DNA of 58,759 nt from UBA4615 sp046046245 (GTDB taxonomy: Bacteria > Pseudomonadota > Gammaproteobacteria > Burkholderiales > Burkholderiaceae_E): the NCBI GenBank assembly GCA_046046245.1, contig JBJOKE010000016.1:1-58759 (forward strand). The letters are read 5' to 3'. Position 1 is the first letter of the stretch. The number at the start of each line of letters is the position of its first letter. The position numbers and the translations under genes were made by a program. Below the pieces are notes generated by a model. It had not been told where the DNA came from. It did no database searches and saw nothing but the letters and a program-made list of their open reading frames with translations. Shown piece after piece: positions 21,173 to 29,710 of this stretch.

Positions 21173-21889
21173 GTGCCCGAAGGCCCGCCGCGCGGTGTGC
21201 CGGCCGATGCAGCCGGCGCCGAGTTCGTCGAGCGCTGCCGTGCTCCGGCCGAGTTGCTCGATGCCGGCCACCCGGCGGTCCGCGCGTTCGCGGACGCGGC
21301 GATCGGCAGCGCCGAGTCGCCGCGCGAGCGCGCCGTGCGGCTGTTCTACGCGGTCCGCGACGGCATCCGCTACGACCCGTTCTCGGTGACCCGAGGCCGC
21401 GCCGACTACCGCGCGAGCGCGGTCGCCGCGAGCCCGCGCAACTGGTGCGTGCCGAAGGCGGGCCTGCTCGCGGCGTCCGCGCGCGCCGCGGGCATCCCCG
21501 CCGCGGTCGGCTTGGCCGACGTCAGCAACCACCTGAACACCGAGAAGCTGCGCCGCGCGCTCGGCGGCACCGACGTGTTCCACGACCACGGCTACGCGGC
21601 GCTCTGGCTCGACGGCCGCTGGGTCAAGGCGGCCGCGGTCTTCAACCGCGAGCTGTGCGAGCGCTTCGGCGTGCGACCCACCGAGTTCGACGGCGTGCAC
21701 GACGCGCTGCTGCAGGAGCACGACGCGCACGCCCGCCGGCACATGGAGTACCTGCGCGACGACGGCCTCTATGCAGACCTGCCGTTCGACACGGTGATGG
21801 CCGACTTCGCGCGCTGGTATCCGCCGACGGTCTTCGACGAGGCGGTGCAGCGCGCCGGGCCGCGCTTCGAGGACGACCGACCGGCCTGA
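21173..21889 (+). CDS. Transglutaminase-like domain protein
   Basis: A 238-residue cysteine-protease-fold protein of the transglutaminase-like superfamily. The Cys motif NWCVPKAGLLAASARAAGIPA and the following HDHGYAALWLDGRW with the catalytic His support this; the third residue is probably in the segment around VFNRELC. No signal peptide, so it is cytoplasmic. The GTG at 21173 is 2 bp after the preceding stop, giving a two-gene operon. Members of this group usually act as peptidases or amidases; the substrate here cannot be told. Confidence 0.82.
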   Translation: MPEGPPRGVPADAAGAEFVERCRAPAELLDAGHPAVRAFADAAIGSAESPRERAVRLFYAVRDGIRYDPFSVTRGRADYRASAVAASPRNWCVPKAGLLAASARAAGIPAAVGLADVSNHLNTEKLRRALGGTDVFHDHGYAALWLDGRWVKAAAVFNRELCERFGVRPTEFDGVHDALLQEHDAHARRHMEYLRDDGLYADLPFDTVMADFARWYPPTVFDEAVQRAGPRFEDDRPA

Positions 21890-21937
21890 GCGCGGGCGGG
21901 CGCGGGGCCCGGCGCCGCCGGCGCCCGCGCGCGACGT

Positions 21938-23266
21938 TCAGCGGTCGAGCGAGGTGTAGACCGCGTTGCGCAGCAGCGGCCGGTACTGCCCGCTCTGCAT
22001 CGGACCCTGCATCATCCAGACGGCGACCAGCCGTTCGCGCGGATCGACCCAGAACGCGGTGCCGGCATAGCCGCCCCAGTTGTACTCGCCGGCGCTGCCG
22101 TAGTTCGTCGATTCGCCGTTGGCCGTGCGGACCGCGAAGCCGAGCCCGAAGCCGTAGCCGGGGCCCGGCAGGTAGGCCGGGCCGCGGACCGTGCCGAGGT
22201 GGTCGGACGACATGTACTCGATCGACTTGCGCGAGACGATCCGCACGCCGTCGAGCGTGCCGCCGTTCAGCAGCATCTGCGTGAAGCGCAGGTAGTCGTC
22301 GGCGGTCGAGACCATGCCGCCGCCGCCCGACAGCAGGACCGGTGGCCTGCGGACATCGAGCAGGTCGACCTTCGCCTTCGAGTCCGGGTCGATCGGGAAG
22401 GCCTCGGCGATCCGGGCCTGCTTCTCCGGCGGCACCCAGAACGCGGTGTCGGTCATCTTCAGCGGCCCGAGGATCCGCTGCTGCAGGAAGGCGTCGAGCT
22501 TCTGCCCCGAGGCCCGCTCGACGACCAGGCCGAGCACGTCGGTGGAGATGCTGTACTCCCAGGTGCTGCCGGGCGCGTACGACAGGGGCAGCCGGCCGAG
22601 GCGCTCGGCCATGCCGGTGAGGTCGAAGGGCAGCTGCGTCGAGCCGGGGGTCACCTGGGCCTTCACGTACTCGTCCTTGACCGCCGAACGGCCGAAGACG
22701 CCGTAGGTGAGGCCCGAGGTGTGGCGCAGCAGGTCCTGCACCGTCATCTCGCGCGGCGGCGTGGTGCGCTCGACGATCGCCGGCTTGCCGTCGGTGCCCG
22801 GCTTCTCGACGGCGACCTGCATGCCCTTCAGCTCGGGGACGAAGCGCGACACCGGGTCGCCGAGGCGGATGCGGCCATCCTCGACGAGGATCATCGTCGC
22901 GAGCGAGACGATCGGCTTGGTCATCGAGTAGATGCGGAAGATCGTGTCGCGGGCCATCGGCCGACCGGTGGCGGGGTCCTGGACGCCGACCGCGTTCGCG
23001 TACTGGATGCGTCCGTCGCGGGCCACCAGCAGCACCGCGCCGGGCAGGCGCCCGGCCTTCGAATCGGTCTCGACGCGCCGCATGAAGGCGTCCAGGTGCT
23101 GGGTCGACACCGATTGCGCGTCGCCGCCGGGCAGCGACGCGCAGGCGCCGACGGCAGCGGCCAGGGCGAGGGCGGCGAGCGCCGCGCGGCGGGGGGCCGC
23201 CGGGCGGGCGGCGCGGTCGTGCGTGAGCGGAGCGGCCGGCGGCCGCCCGGAACGGGCCTCGGTCAT
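21938..23266 (-). CDS. Serine hydrolase, beta-lactamase (class C/EstB) fold, lipoprotein
   Basis: A 442-residue protein of the beta-lactamase family used by class C enzymes, D-alanyl-D-alanine carboxypeptidases and EstB-type esterases. The catalytic SxxK is YSMTKP near residue 135; the second motif is WEYSIS with its conserved Tyr; HTSGLTYG is also present. The N-terminal hydrophobic stretch ending AAAVGAC suggests a lipoprotein signal. The start ATG 23266 has GAGGAGA at ideal spacing. Absence of the typical KTG as written makes an esterase more likely than a resistance lactamase. It converges with the transglutaminase gene. Confidence 0.85.
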   Translation of the reverse strand: MTEARSGRPPAAPLTHDRAARPAAPRRAALAALALAAAVGACASLPGGDAQSVSTQHLDAFMRRVETDSKAGRLPGAVLLVARDGRIQYANAVGVQDPATGRPMARDTIFRIYSMTKPIVSLATMILVEDGRIRLGDPVSRFVPELKGMQVAVEKPGTDGKPAIVERTTPPREMTVQDLLRHTSGLTYGVFGRSAVKDEYVKAQVTPGSTQLPFDLTGMAERLGRLPLSYAPGSTWEYSISTDVLGLVVERASGQKLDAFLQQRILGPLKMTDTAFWVPPEKQARIAEAFPIDPDSKAKVDLLDVRRPPVLLSGGGGMVSTADDYLRFTQMLLNGGTLDGVRIVSRKSIEYMSSDHLGTVRGPAYLPGPGYGFGLGFAVRTANGESTNYGSAGEYNWGGYAGTAFWVDPRERLVAVWMMQGPMQSGQYRPLLRNAVYTSLDR

Positions 23267-23489
23267 GCGGGGGTCTCCTCGGTTCGGTGAAGCGCCGGCG
23301 CCTGGCCGCGGACGGAGGGATCCGCCGCGGCCGGCCGGCTGCCCGGGCAGTCTAGCCGGCCGCGTCGCCGGCGAACCGCCGCGGCGGGCCGCGGCCGGCG
23401 AATCGGAACGCCGGGCATCCGGCATGCGCGCGACGATCGCGTCCCGGCCATGCCGCGGGGCGAGCGCCGGTCCGGTCGGGACCTGCGGC

Positions 23490-23511
23490 TATACTGTGCA
23501 ACTCGTTTGCA
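23490..23511 (+). promoter_or_regulatory. ZIP gene promoter with overlapping palindromic operator
   Basis: A near-consensus -10 hexamer TATACT (23490-23495) is followed directly by the perfect inverted repeat TGCAA-N5-TTGCA (23497-23511), covering the expected transcription start. That position suits a repressor. CTCGTTTGCAT resembles one half of some Fur boxes, so a metal-responsive regulator is plausible but unproven. Confidence 0.5.
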
Positions 23512-24310
23512 TCTGGCCCGACCGGGGACCGCCCTGACCCTCGCCTCGATCATCGCCGCGACGCTGCTGTCGGGGCTCGCCTCGGTCGCCTTCGCCGCCT
23601 GGCTGTCGTTCGGCGCGCTGTCCTCGCTCGTGCCGCGGATGGTGAGCCTGTCGGCCGGCGTCCTGCTCGGCACCGCGGTGCTGCACCTGCTGCCCGAGGC
23701 CTTCGAGTCGCAGGCCGACCTGCACGCGCTGTCGTGGACGCTGCTCGCGGGGCTGGTCGGCTTCTTCCTGCTCGAGAAGTCGGCGGTGCTGCGGCACAGC
23801 CACCACCACGAGGGCGACGGCCACGGCCACCACCACGGCCACGACCATGACGAGGCCGGTCCGGGCGGCCTGCTGATCCTCGTCGGCGACTCGATCCACA
23901 ACCTCGCCGACGGCTTCCTGATCGCCGCGGCGTTCATCGCCGACACCGGGCTCGGCTGGCTGACGGCGGCCGCGATCGCGGCCCACGAGATCCCGCAGGA
24001 GATCGGCGACTTCATCGTGCTGCTGAACGCCGGCTACACGCGGCGCCGCGCGCTCGCCTACAACGCGCTGTCGGGGCTCGCGTCGGTGGCGGGCGGGGTG
24101 ATCGGCTGGCTCTCGCTGCAGACCTCGAAGGACGCGCTGCCCTTCGTGCTCGTGCTCGCGGCCAGCAGCTTCGTCTACATCGCGCTCGCCGACCTGGTGC
24201 CCGACATGCAGCGCCAGAAGCGTCGCGGCGAGTCGGCGGTGCAGGTGGCGCTGCTGTTCGCGGGCATCGCGGTGGTCGCGGCGCTGACCTCGGTCGCCCA
24301 CTCCCACTGA
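23507..24310 (+). CDS. ZIP-family metal transporter
   Basis: Inner-membrane divalent metal (Zn, Fe or Mn) importer of the ZIP/GufA type. Eight hydrophobic segments are visible. A His-rich cytoplasmic loop (HHHEGDGHGHHHGHDHD) is typical of metal sensing. The conserved binding helices read DSIHNLADGFLIAAAF and AAHEIPQEIGDF. The start is uncertain: the mRNA seems to begin near 23502, which excludes ATG 23450; TTG 23507 is given here, but a CTG at 23534 with GGGGA upstream would give an N-terminus (MTLASIIAATLL) closer to relatives. The next gene starts 3 bp after the stop. Confidence 0.88.
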   Translation: MHLARPGTALTLASIIAATLLSGLASVAFAAWLSFGALSSLVPRMVSLSAGVLLGTAVLHLLPEAFESQADLHALSWTLLAGLVGFFLLEKSAVLRHSHHHEGDGHGHHHGHDHDEAGPGGLLILVGDSIHNLADGFLIAAAFIADTGLGWLTAAAIAAHEIPQEIGDFIVLLNAGYTRRRALAYNALSGLASVAGGVIGWLSLQTSKDALPFVLVLAASSFVYIALADLVPDMQRQKRRGESAVQVALLFAGIAVVAALTSVAHSH

Positions 24311-24313
24311 CGC

Positions 24314-25540
24314 GTGACGGTCGCGCCCGCACCCGGACCGGGCTGGCGCGCGACGCTGGCCGCGATCCTCGCGGCCGCGATCGTCGTCTCGCTGAACGTC
24401 GGCAAGCTCCCGCCGGCGCTGCCGGCGCTGCGCGCGGAATTCGGCCTCGACCTGGTGGCCGCGAGCCTGCTGGTCTCGTTCTTCCAGTTGGCCGGCATGC
24501 TGCTCGGCCTGTTCGGCGGGATGCTCGCCGACCGCTTCGGGCCGCGCCGCGTGATGCGCACCGGCCTGATCGTCGCGGCGGCGGGCTCGGGACTCGGCGC
24601 GCTCGCGCCGGACGCGGCGGTGCTGCTCGCGAGCCGCGCGGTCGAGAGCGCCGGCTTCATCCTCGCGGTGCTGCCCGGCCCGGCGCTGCTCGCGCGCAGC
24701 GTGCCGCCCGCACGGCTGCGCGCGGTCATGGGGGCCTGGAGCGCCTACATGCCGAGCGGGATGGCGGCCGGCCTCGTGCTCACGCCGCTGGTGCTCGAGA
24801 CGCTGGGCTGGCGCGTCGCCTGGTGGGCGATCGCCGCCGCCTGCGCGGCGATGGCGGTGCTGCTCGGCCGCATGGTGGTACCCGACGCCGCGCAGGGCGG
24901 CGCGACGCACGGCGCGCTCTCCCTGGTCCGTGACACGCTGCGGTCGCCGCGGCCCTGGGTACTCGCGCTCGCGTTCGGCTGCTACGCGGCGCAGTGGATG
25001 GGCGTCTTCGGTTTCCTGCCCACGCTCTACACCGAGGCCGCCGTGCCGCTCGCGCTCGCCGGCACGCTGACCGCCGCGGGCGTGGCGATCAACGTCGTCG
25101 GGAACCTCGCGTCGGGCGTGCTGCTGCAGCGCGGCGTGCCGCGGCAGGTGCCGGTGGTCGTCGCGGCGCTGTCGATGATCGCGGGCGCGTGGCTGTGCTT
25201 CGCCGCCGAGGGCGCGCCGTTCTGGCTGCGCTATGCCGGCGTGCTGCTGTTCTCGGGCGCGGGCGGGCTGATCCCGGGCACGCTGTTCGCGAGCACCGCG
25301 GCCTACGCGCCGCATCCGCGCGCGGTCGGGACGACCACGGGGCTGATGCAGCAGGGCTCGACGCTCGGCCAGTTCCTGTCGCCGCCGCTGATCGCCGCGG
25401 TGCACGCGGCGAGCGGCGGCTGGCACAACACCGGCTGGGCGACGGCGGCGCTCGCGGCGGGCGACCTCGCTGCCGCCTGGGCGATCGCGCGCTTCGATGC
25501 GGCCGACCGGCGCGCACGCGCTCGCTCCGCCGCCGCCTGA
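24314..25540 (+). CDS. MFS transporter, CynX/NimT-like
   Basis: A 408-residue major facilitator with 12 predicted helices. The motif-A loop after helix 2 reads GGMLADRFGPRRVMR. Overall pattern (SLNVGKLPPALPALRAEFGL near the N-terminus) resembles the CynX/NimT group (cyanate or nitroimidazole-related exporters), but the substrate is unknown. Start is GTG 24314, three bases beyond the ZIP stop, so it is cotranscribed with the metal transporter. It converges with the rhodanese gene. Confidence 0.85.
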   Translation: MTVAPAPGPGWRATLAAILAAAIVVSLNVGKLPPALPALRAEFGLDLVAASLLVSFFQLAGMLLGLFGGMLADRFGPRRVMRTGLIVAAAGSGLGALAPDAAVLLASRAVESAGFILAVLPGPALLARSVPPARLRAVMGAWSAYMPSGMAAGLVLTPLVLETLGWRVAWWAIAAACAAMAVLLGRMVVPDAAQGGATHGALSLVRDTLRSPRPWVLALAFGCYAAQWMGVFGFLPTLYTEAAVPLALAGTLTAAGVAINVVGNLASGVLLQRGVPRQVPVVVAALSMIAGAWLCFAAEGAPFWLRYAGVLLFSGAGGLIPGTLFASTAAYAPHPRAVGTTTGLMQQGSTLGQFLSPPLIAAVHAASGGWHNTGWATAALAAGDLAAAWAIARFDAADRRARARSAAA

Positions 25541-25603
25541 GGCACCGGCGCCCCATCGGCCCTTCGGCGCGACCGGTGCGTCGCACGGCGCCGCCGGGCC
25601 CGG

Positions 25604-25648
25604 GGCGCCGCCCGACTCAGGCGCCGCCCGGCTCAGGGCGCCGCGCCC
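25604..25648. repeat. 16-bp tandem repeat spanning a stop codon
   Basis: GGCGCCGCCCGRCTCA occurs at 25604-25619 and 25620-25635, with a partial third copy after it. The second copy contains the stop codon of the rhodanese gene, so the repeat looks like slippage at that gene's 3' end. Confidence 0.7.
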
Positions 25649-26481
25649 ACCTTCACCGGCCGCGACGGGTCGGTGATCCACTCGCTCCAGGAGCCGCCGT
25701 AGAGCGCCGCGCCCGGCAGGCCGGCGTGCGTCATCGCGAGCAGGTTCATGCAGGCGGACACGCCCGAGCCGCAGCTGTGCACGAGGGCGCCCGCCGCGCG
25801 GCCCGCGAGCAGCGCATCGAACTCCTGGCGCAGCACCGGCGCGGGCTTGAACCGGCCGTCCTCGCGGACGTTGAGCGCCCACGGCCGGCTGACCGAACCC
25901 GGGATGTGGCCGGCCACCGGATCGATCGGCTCGACCTCGCCCCGGTAGCGCTCACCGGGGCGAGCGTCGACGACGAGCCGCGTCGCGTCGCCGGCCGCAC
26001 GGCCGGTCTCGGTGGCGTCGACGAGCGTGGCGAGCGGCGCGCGCAGCGACAGCAGGCCAGGCGCACGCGCTGCGGTCGCCTCGGACGCCACCGGGTAGCC
26101 GGCGCGCTTCCACGCGGCGATGCCGCCGTCGAGCACCGCGACCGCGTCGTGGCCGATCCATTTCGCCATCCACCAGAGCCGGCCCGCCATGCCGTTCGGT
26201 GCGTCGTAGACCACCAGCTGCATGCCATCGGACAGGCCGATCGACGCGAGCATCGTGCGGACCTGCTCGCGCGAGGGCATCGGGTGCCGGCCGGTCCCCG
26301 GCCCCTTGGGGAGCGAGAGCTGTTCGTCCATCGACACGAAGACGGCGCCGGGCACGTGCGCGTCCCCGTACAGGCGGCGGCCCGCGGCCGGATCGGTCAG
26401 GTCGTGACGGGCGTCGACGACGAGGCAGCGGTCGATGTGCTCGGCCAGCTCGTCGGCGCCGATCAGCGTGGTCCAGGTCAT
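25633..26481 (-). CDS. Sulfurtransferase, two rhodanese domains
   Basis: Thiosulfate or 3-mercaptopyruvate sulfurtransferase of 282 residues. The N-terminal inactive rhodanese domain spans ~1-130, the catalytic domain ~150-282. The active-site loop is HSCGSGVSAC with nucleophile Cys; the CGSGVSA loop matches 3-mercaptopyruvate sulfurtransferase/SseA-like enzymes. It follows the Bug-protein gene by 28 bp on the same strand and may be the last gene of that transcript, though sulfur transfer has no obvious link to uronate use. Confidence 0.9.
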   Translation of the reverse strand: MTWTTLIGADELAEHIDRCLVVDARHDLTDPAAGRRLYGDAHVPGAVFVSMDEQLSLPKGPGTGRHPMPSREQVRTMLASIGLSDGMQLVVYDAPNGMAGRLWWMAKWIGHDAVAVLDGGIAAWKRAGYPVASEATAARAPGLLSLRAPLATLVDATETGRAAGDATRLVVDARPGERYRGEVEPIDPVAGHIPGSVSRPWALNVREDGRFKPAPVLRQEFDALLAGRAAGALVHSCGSGVSACMNLLAMTHAGLPGAALYGGSWSEWITDPSRPVKVGAAP

Positions 26482-26509
26482 GGCGTCGTCGTCCGCAGTG
26501 AGGGGGCCG

Positions 26510-27502
26510 TCATTCTGCCTTGATGCCGGTCTCCTTCACCAACTGCGCCCAGCGCTCGGTGTCGGCCTTGAGGAAGGCGGCGAACTCGGCGGGCGGGCCG
26601 GTGCGCGGCTCGGCGCCCTGCGCGGTCAGCCGCTGCGAGACCTCGGGCACCGCGAGCGCCTTCTCGAACTCGGCGGCCAGTCGCGCGATGGCGGCGGCGG
26701 GTGTCCCCGCGGGCGCGAGCACGCCCTGCCACGAGCCGGTCATGAAGCCCGGGAATCCCTGCTCGGCGACGGTGGGCAGCTCCGGCAGGCTGGGCCAGCG
26801 GCGGTCGCCTGCGAGCGCGAGCGCGCGCAGCTTGCCGCCCTGGACGAAGGGGAGGGTGGCGAGCATGCCGTTGAACATCAGGTCGGCCTGGCCGGCGGCG
26901 AGGTCGTTGAGCGCCTGCGCGCCGCCCTTGTAGGGCACGTAGCCCCAGTCGATGCCGGCGCGTCGCGCGAGGAGCGCCGCGGCCAGGTGCGGCGCGCCAC
27001 CGCTGCCGGTGGTCGCGGCATTGAGCGCGCCCGGTTTCGCCTTCGCGGCCGCGACGAGCTCGGCCAGCGTCCTCGCGGCGACCTGCGGCCCGACCACCAG
27101 CAGGTGCGGCGACCAGGTCAGCATCGTGACCGGCGCGAGGTCGCGCAGCGGCTGGAACGGGAGCGTCGGCACCAGCGCCGGCGCGCTGGTGATGCCGCCG
27201 ACGTCGGCGATCAGCACGGTGTGGCCGTCCGGGGCCGCCTTCGCGACGAGGTCGGTGCCGAGCACGCCATTGGCGCCCGGCTTGTTCTCGACGACCACCT
27301 GCACGCCGAGCGCCTCGCCGACCCGCACGCCGAGCGTGCGTGCCAGGATGTCGGAGGTGCCGCCGGCCGCGTAGGGCACGATGACGCGGATCGGTTTCGA
27401 CGGCCAGGCCTGGGCACGCACGGCGCGGGGCGCGAGCGACGCGGCGGGCAGCGCGGCGGCCGCGGCGACGAGGCGGCGGCGGACGGGACGGACGGGGGAC
27501 AT
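26510..27502 (-). CDS. Tripartite tricarboxylate transporter substrate-binding protein (Bug family)
   Basis: Periplasmic solute-binding protein of 330 residues. A signal peptide (cleavage after AVRA-Q) is followed by WPSKPIRVIVPYAAGGTSDILAR, the Bug-family hallmark, then PGANGVLGTDLVAKAAPDG and YVPYKGGAQALNDLAAG. Family members bind carboxylates or amino acids for TTT transporters; the membrane subunits TctA and TctB are not in the window, as is common for the many orphan Bug genes in Burkholderiales. AGGAG precedes the ATG by nine bases. Placement among uronate genes suggests a sugar-acid ligand (inference). Confidence 0.92.
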   Translation of the reverse strand: MSPVRPVRRRLVAAAAALPAASLAPRAVRAQAWPSKPIRVIVPYAAGGTSDILARTLGVRVGEALGVQVVVENKPGANGVLGTDLVAKAAPDGHTVLIADVGGITSAPALVPTLPFQPLRDLAPVTMLTWSPHLLVVGPQVAARTLAELVAAAKAKPGALNAATTGSGGAPHLAAALLARRAGIDWGYVPYKGGAQALNDLAAGQADLMFNGMLATLPFVQGGKLRALALAGDRRWPSLPELPTVAEQGFPGFMTGSWQGVLAPAGTPAAAIARLAAEFEKALAVPEVSQRLTAQGAEPRTGPPAEFAAFLKADTERWAQLVKETGIKAE

Positions 27503-27601
27503 CGTGGGGCTCCTGGTGTGTGCCGGGCGAACGGCGGCGGGTCGGGGCAGGTGGCGAACGGGTGCGGGGCCCGGCCACGGCCGGGCGTCCGCCGGATGCG
27601 G

Positions 27602-28813
27602 TCAGTCGTGCAGCGCGATGCGCCAGCGGGCGATCTCGGTCTCGTCGATCGTGACGCCGAGCCCGGGCCCCTCGGGGATCGCGACCCAGCCGGCCTGGTG
27701 TTCGAGCGGCGATGCGAGCACAGCCTGGCGGAACGGGTGCTCGCTGCGATCGAACTCCAGCACCGGCTCGGTCGGATCGTGGCGTGGCGGCGATGGCGGC
27801 AGCACCGCGTGCAGCTGAAGCGCGGCGGCCAGTCCGATGCCGGTGCCCCAGACGTGCGGCACCAGCCGCACGCCGAAGGCGGTCGCCATGTCGGCGATCT
27901 TCTTCGCTTCGGACAGACCGCCGCAGGCGCAGATGTCCGGCTGCAGCACGTCCATCGCGCGCCGGGCCAGCACCTCGCGGAAGCCCCATCGGGTGAACTC
28001 AGTCTCGCCGCCGGCCACCGGGATCGGCTGGCCGCGGCGGACCTCGACGTAGCTGTCGAGGTCGTCGGGCACGACCGGCTCCTCGAACCAGCCGATGTCC
28101 AGGTCGGCGACCGCGCGGCCGAGCCGGATCGCGTCGACCGCGTCGTAGCCGTGGTTCGCGTCGAGCATCAGGCCCATCCGCGGGCCCACCGCCTCGCGGA
28201 CCGCGCGGATCAGCGCGACGTCCTGCGCGACGCCGAAGCCGATCTTCAGCTTGGCCGCACGGAAGCCCTGCGCCGCGTAGCCGCGGACCTCGTCGACGAG
28301 GTAGGACAGCGTGTCGACGACGACCGCGTCCGGATCGCCGCCGCCGACGTGCGCGGCGTCGCGGCGCGCCTCGAGCGTGCGCCAGCCGTCGCCGCGCCGG
28401 TAGGTGCCGGTCGCATAGGCGGCGACGCGCTCGCGGAAGCGCCCGCCCATCAGCCGCCAGACCGGCTCGCCCCAGTGGCGGCCGCGCAGGTCCCAGAGCG
28501 CGACGTCGATGCCGGACAGCGCGGTGAGGTGCAGCCCCTTCATGCCCTGGTCGCGCAGCGCCGAGTACATCGCGAGCCAATGCCGGTCGACCGCGAGCGC
28601 GTCGCCACCGACGAGCAGCCGTCCGAGGGCGGCGACGATCGGCGCGTTCAGCCGTGCCGGTCCGATGCATTCGCCCCAGCCGGACAGGCCGTCCTCGGTG
28701 GTGACCTCGACGATGCAGCTGCCGCGCACGGTCGTCTCGAGGAAGGACCAGGCGAAGGGTTCGGCGAGCGGCGCTTCGAGCACGTGGGCGCGGACGCGGG
28801 CGATGCGGGGCAT
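27602..28813 (-). CDS. Enolase-superfamily enzyme (mandelate racemase/muconate lactonizing type)
   Basis: A 403-residue member of the enolase superfamily. The N-terminal capping domain carries EAPLAEPFAWSF. The barrel has the base motif KLKIGFG (KxK), metal ligands in LMLDANHGYD, WFEEPVVPDD and PVAGGE, and a His in LVPHVWGTGIG, which fit an acid-sugar dehydratase or cycloisomerase. Next to uronate dehydrogenase it is best read as a galactarolactone cycloisomerase or aldarate dehydratase (inference). The start is ATG 28813, with AGGAG eight bases ahead; an earlier ATG at 28843 lacks this support. Confidence 0.87.
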   Translation of the reverse strand: MPRIARVRAHVLEAPLAEPFAWSFLETTVRGSCIVEVTTEDGLSGWGECIGPARLNAPIVAALGRLLVGGDALAVDRHWLAMYSALRDQGMKGLHLTALSGIDVALWDLRGRHWGEPVWRLMGGRFRERVAAYATGTYRRGDGWRTLEARRDAAHVGGGDPDAVVVDTLSYLVDEVRGYAAQGFRAAKLKIGFGVAQDVALIRAVREAVGPRMGLMLDANHGYDAVDAIRLGRAVADLDIGWFEEPVVPDDLDSYVEVRRGQPIPVAGGETEFTRWGFREVLARRAMDVLQPDICACGGLSEAKKIADMATAFGVRLVPHVWGTGIGLAAALQLHAVLPPSPPRHDPTEPVLEFDRSEHPFRQAVLASPLEHQAGWVAIPEGPGLGVTIDETEIARWRIALHD

Positions 28814-28864
28814 GCGCGGGACTCCTGGGGGATGGGGGCTCATGGGGGGGGCGGCGTCCGGCGC

Positions 28865-29710
28865 TCAGCCGAGGTTGCCGACGCCCGAGGCGCCGGGTTC
28901 CGGGTGGTCGTACTCCTGCGCGCAGAAGGTCCCGCCCTGGAAGCGGTCGGCGACCGGATCGGCGCGCTCCTCGCGGGCGAGGACCGCGGCGGCGTGGTCC
29001 GCGGACCGGCCGCTCGGGCGGTAGCCGAGCTCGATCGCGCGGCGGTTGTCCCACCACGCGTGCGGCGCGTTGTCCGACATGCCGTAGACGATCTCGTAGC
29101 GCAGGTCCGGATGCTCGATGCCGATCCGGATCAGCTGCATCAGGTCCGAGGGCGTGATCCAGATCGCGAGTCGGCGGCGGTCGATCGGCGCGTCGCCGAC
29201 GTTGCCGATCCGCAGGTTCAGCACCCGCAGCCCGTGCTTGTCCGCGTAGAGCGCGCCGAGCGCCTCGCCGAAGGCCTTCGACAGCCCGTAGCGCGTGTCG
29301 GGCCTCACCGGCACCGCGTGGTCGATGGTCCGCGCGCGCCGGTAGAAGCCGACCGCGTGGTTCGACGACGCGAACACGATCCGCTTCACGCCGGCCACGC
29401 GCGCCGCCTCGTACAGCGCGTGCAGCCCGACGATGTTCGACTGAAGGATCGCGTCCCACGGCCCTTCGACCGAGTACCCGCCGAGGTGGACGATCGCGTC
29501 GATGCCCTCGACGATCGCTGCGCACTGCGCCGGGTCGGCGAGGTCGGCGCGCACGAAGGTCTCGCCATCGACGAGTGCCGTCCGCGGTTCGGCGCGGTCG
29601 GACAGGCGGATCGGACCGTAGGCCTGCGCGAGCAGCGGGCGCAACCGGGTGCCGACGTCACCGGACGCGCCGGTCAGCAGCACGCGGGGACGGGAAGGGG
29701 GAACGCTCAT
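28865..29710 (-). CDS. udh: Uronate dehydrogenase-like NAD-dependent epimerase/dehydratase
   Basis: A 281-residue extended SDR resembling Agrobacterium uronate dehydrogenase in several blocks: TGASGDVG near residue 14, IVHLGGYSVEGPW, NIVGLHALYEAAR, RIVFASSNHAVGFY, RPDTRYGLSKAFGE with catalytic YxxxK, RIGN, AWWDN and RFQGGTF near the end. The family oxidises galacturonate or glucuronate to the aldarolactone. Its ATG overlaps the stop of the GntR gene (ATGA). Together with the enolase-superfamily gene 51 bp downstream it can supply the first steps of oxidative hexuronate breakdown. Confidence 0.88.
   Translation of the reverse strand: MSVPPSRPRVLLTGASGDVGTRLRPLLAQAYGPIRLSDRAEPRTALVDGETFVRADLADPAQCAAIVEGIDAIVHLGGYSVEGPWDAILQSNIVGLHALYEAARVAGVKRIVFASSNHAVGFYRRARTIDHAVPVRPDTRYGLSKAFGEALGALYADKHGLRVLNLRIGNVGDAPIDRRRLAIWITPSDLMQLIRIGIEHPDLRYEIVYGMSDNAPHAWWDNRRAIELGYRPSGRSADHAAAVLAREERADPVADRFQGGTFCAQEYDHPEPGASGVGNLG

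Noticed and set aside
21061..22284. Plus-strand 407-codon frame across the transglutaminase and lactamase-like genes
   Set aside because: It overlaps two genes with clear catalytic motifs and has no recognisable domain; it is a compositional shadow.
23450..23506. ATG 23450 as the ZIP transporter start
   Set aside because: The TATACT promoter and operator at 23490-23511 lie downstream of it, and the extra residues do not resemble relatives.
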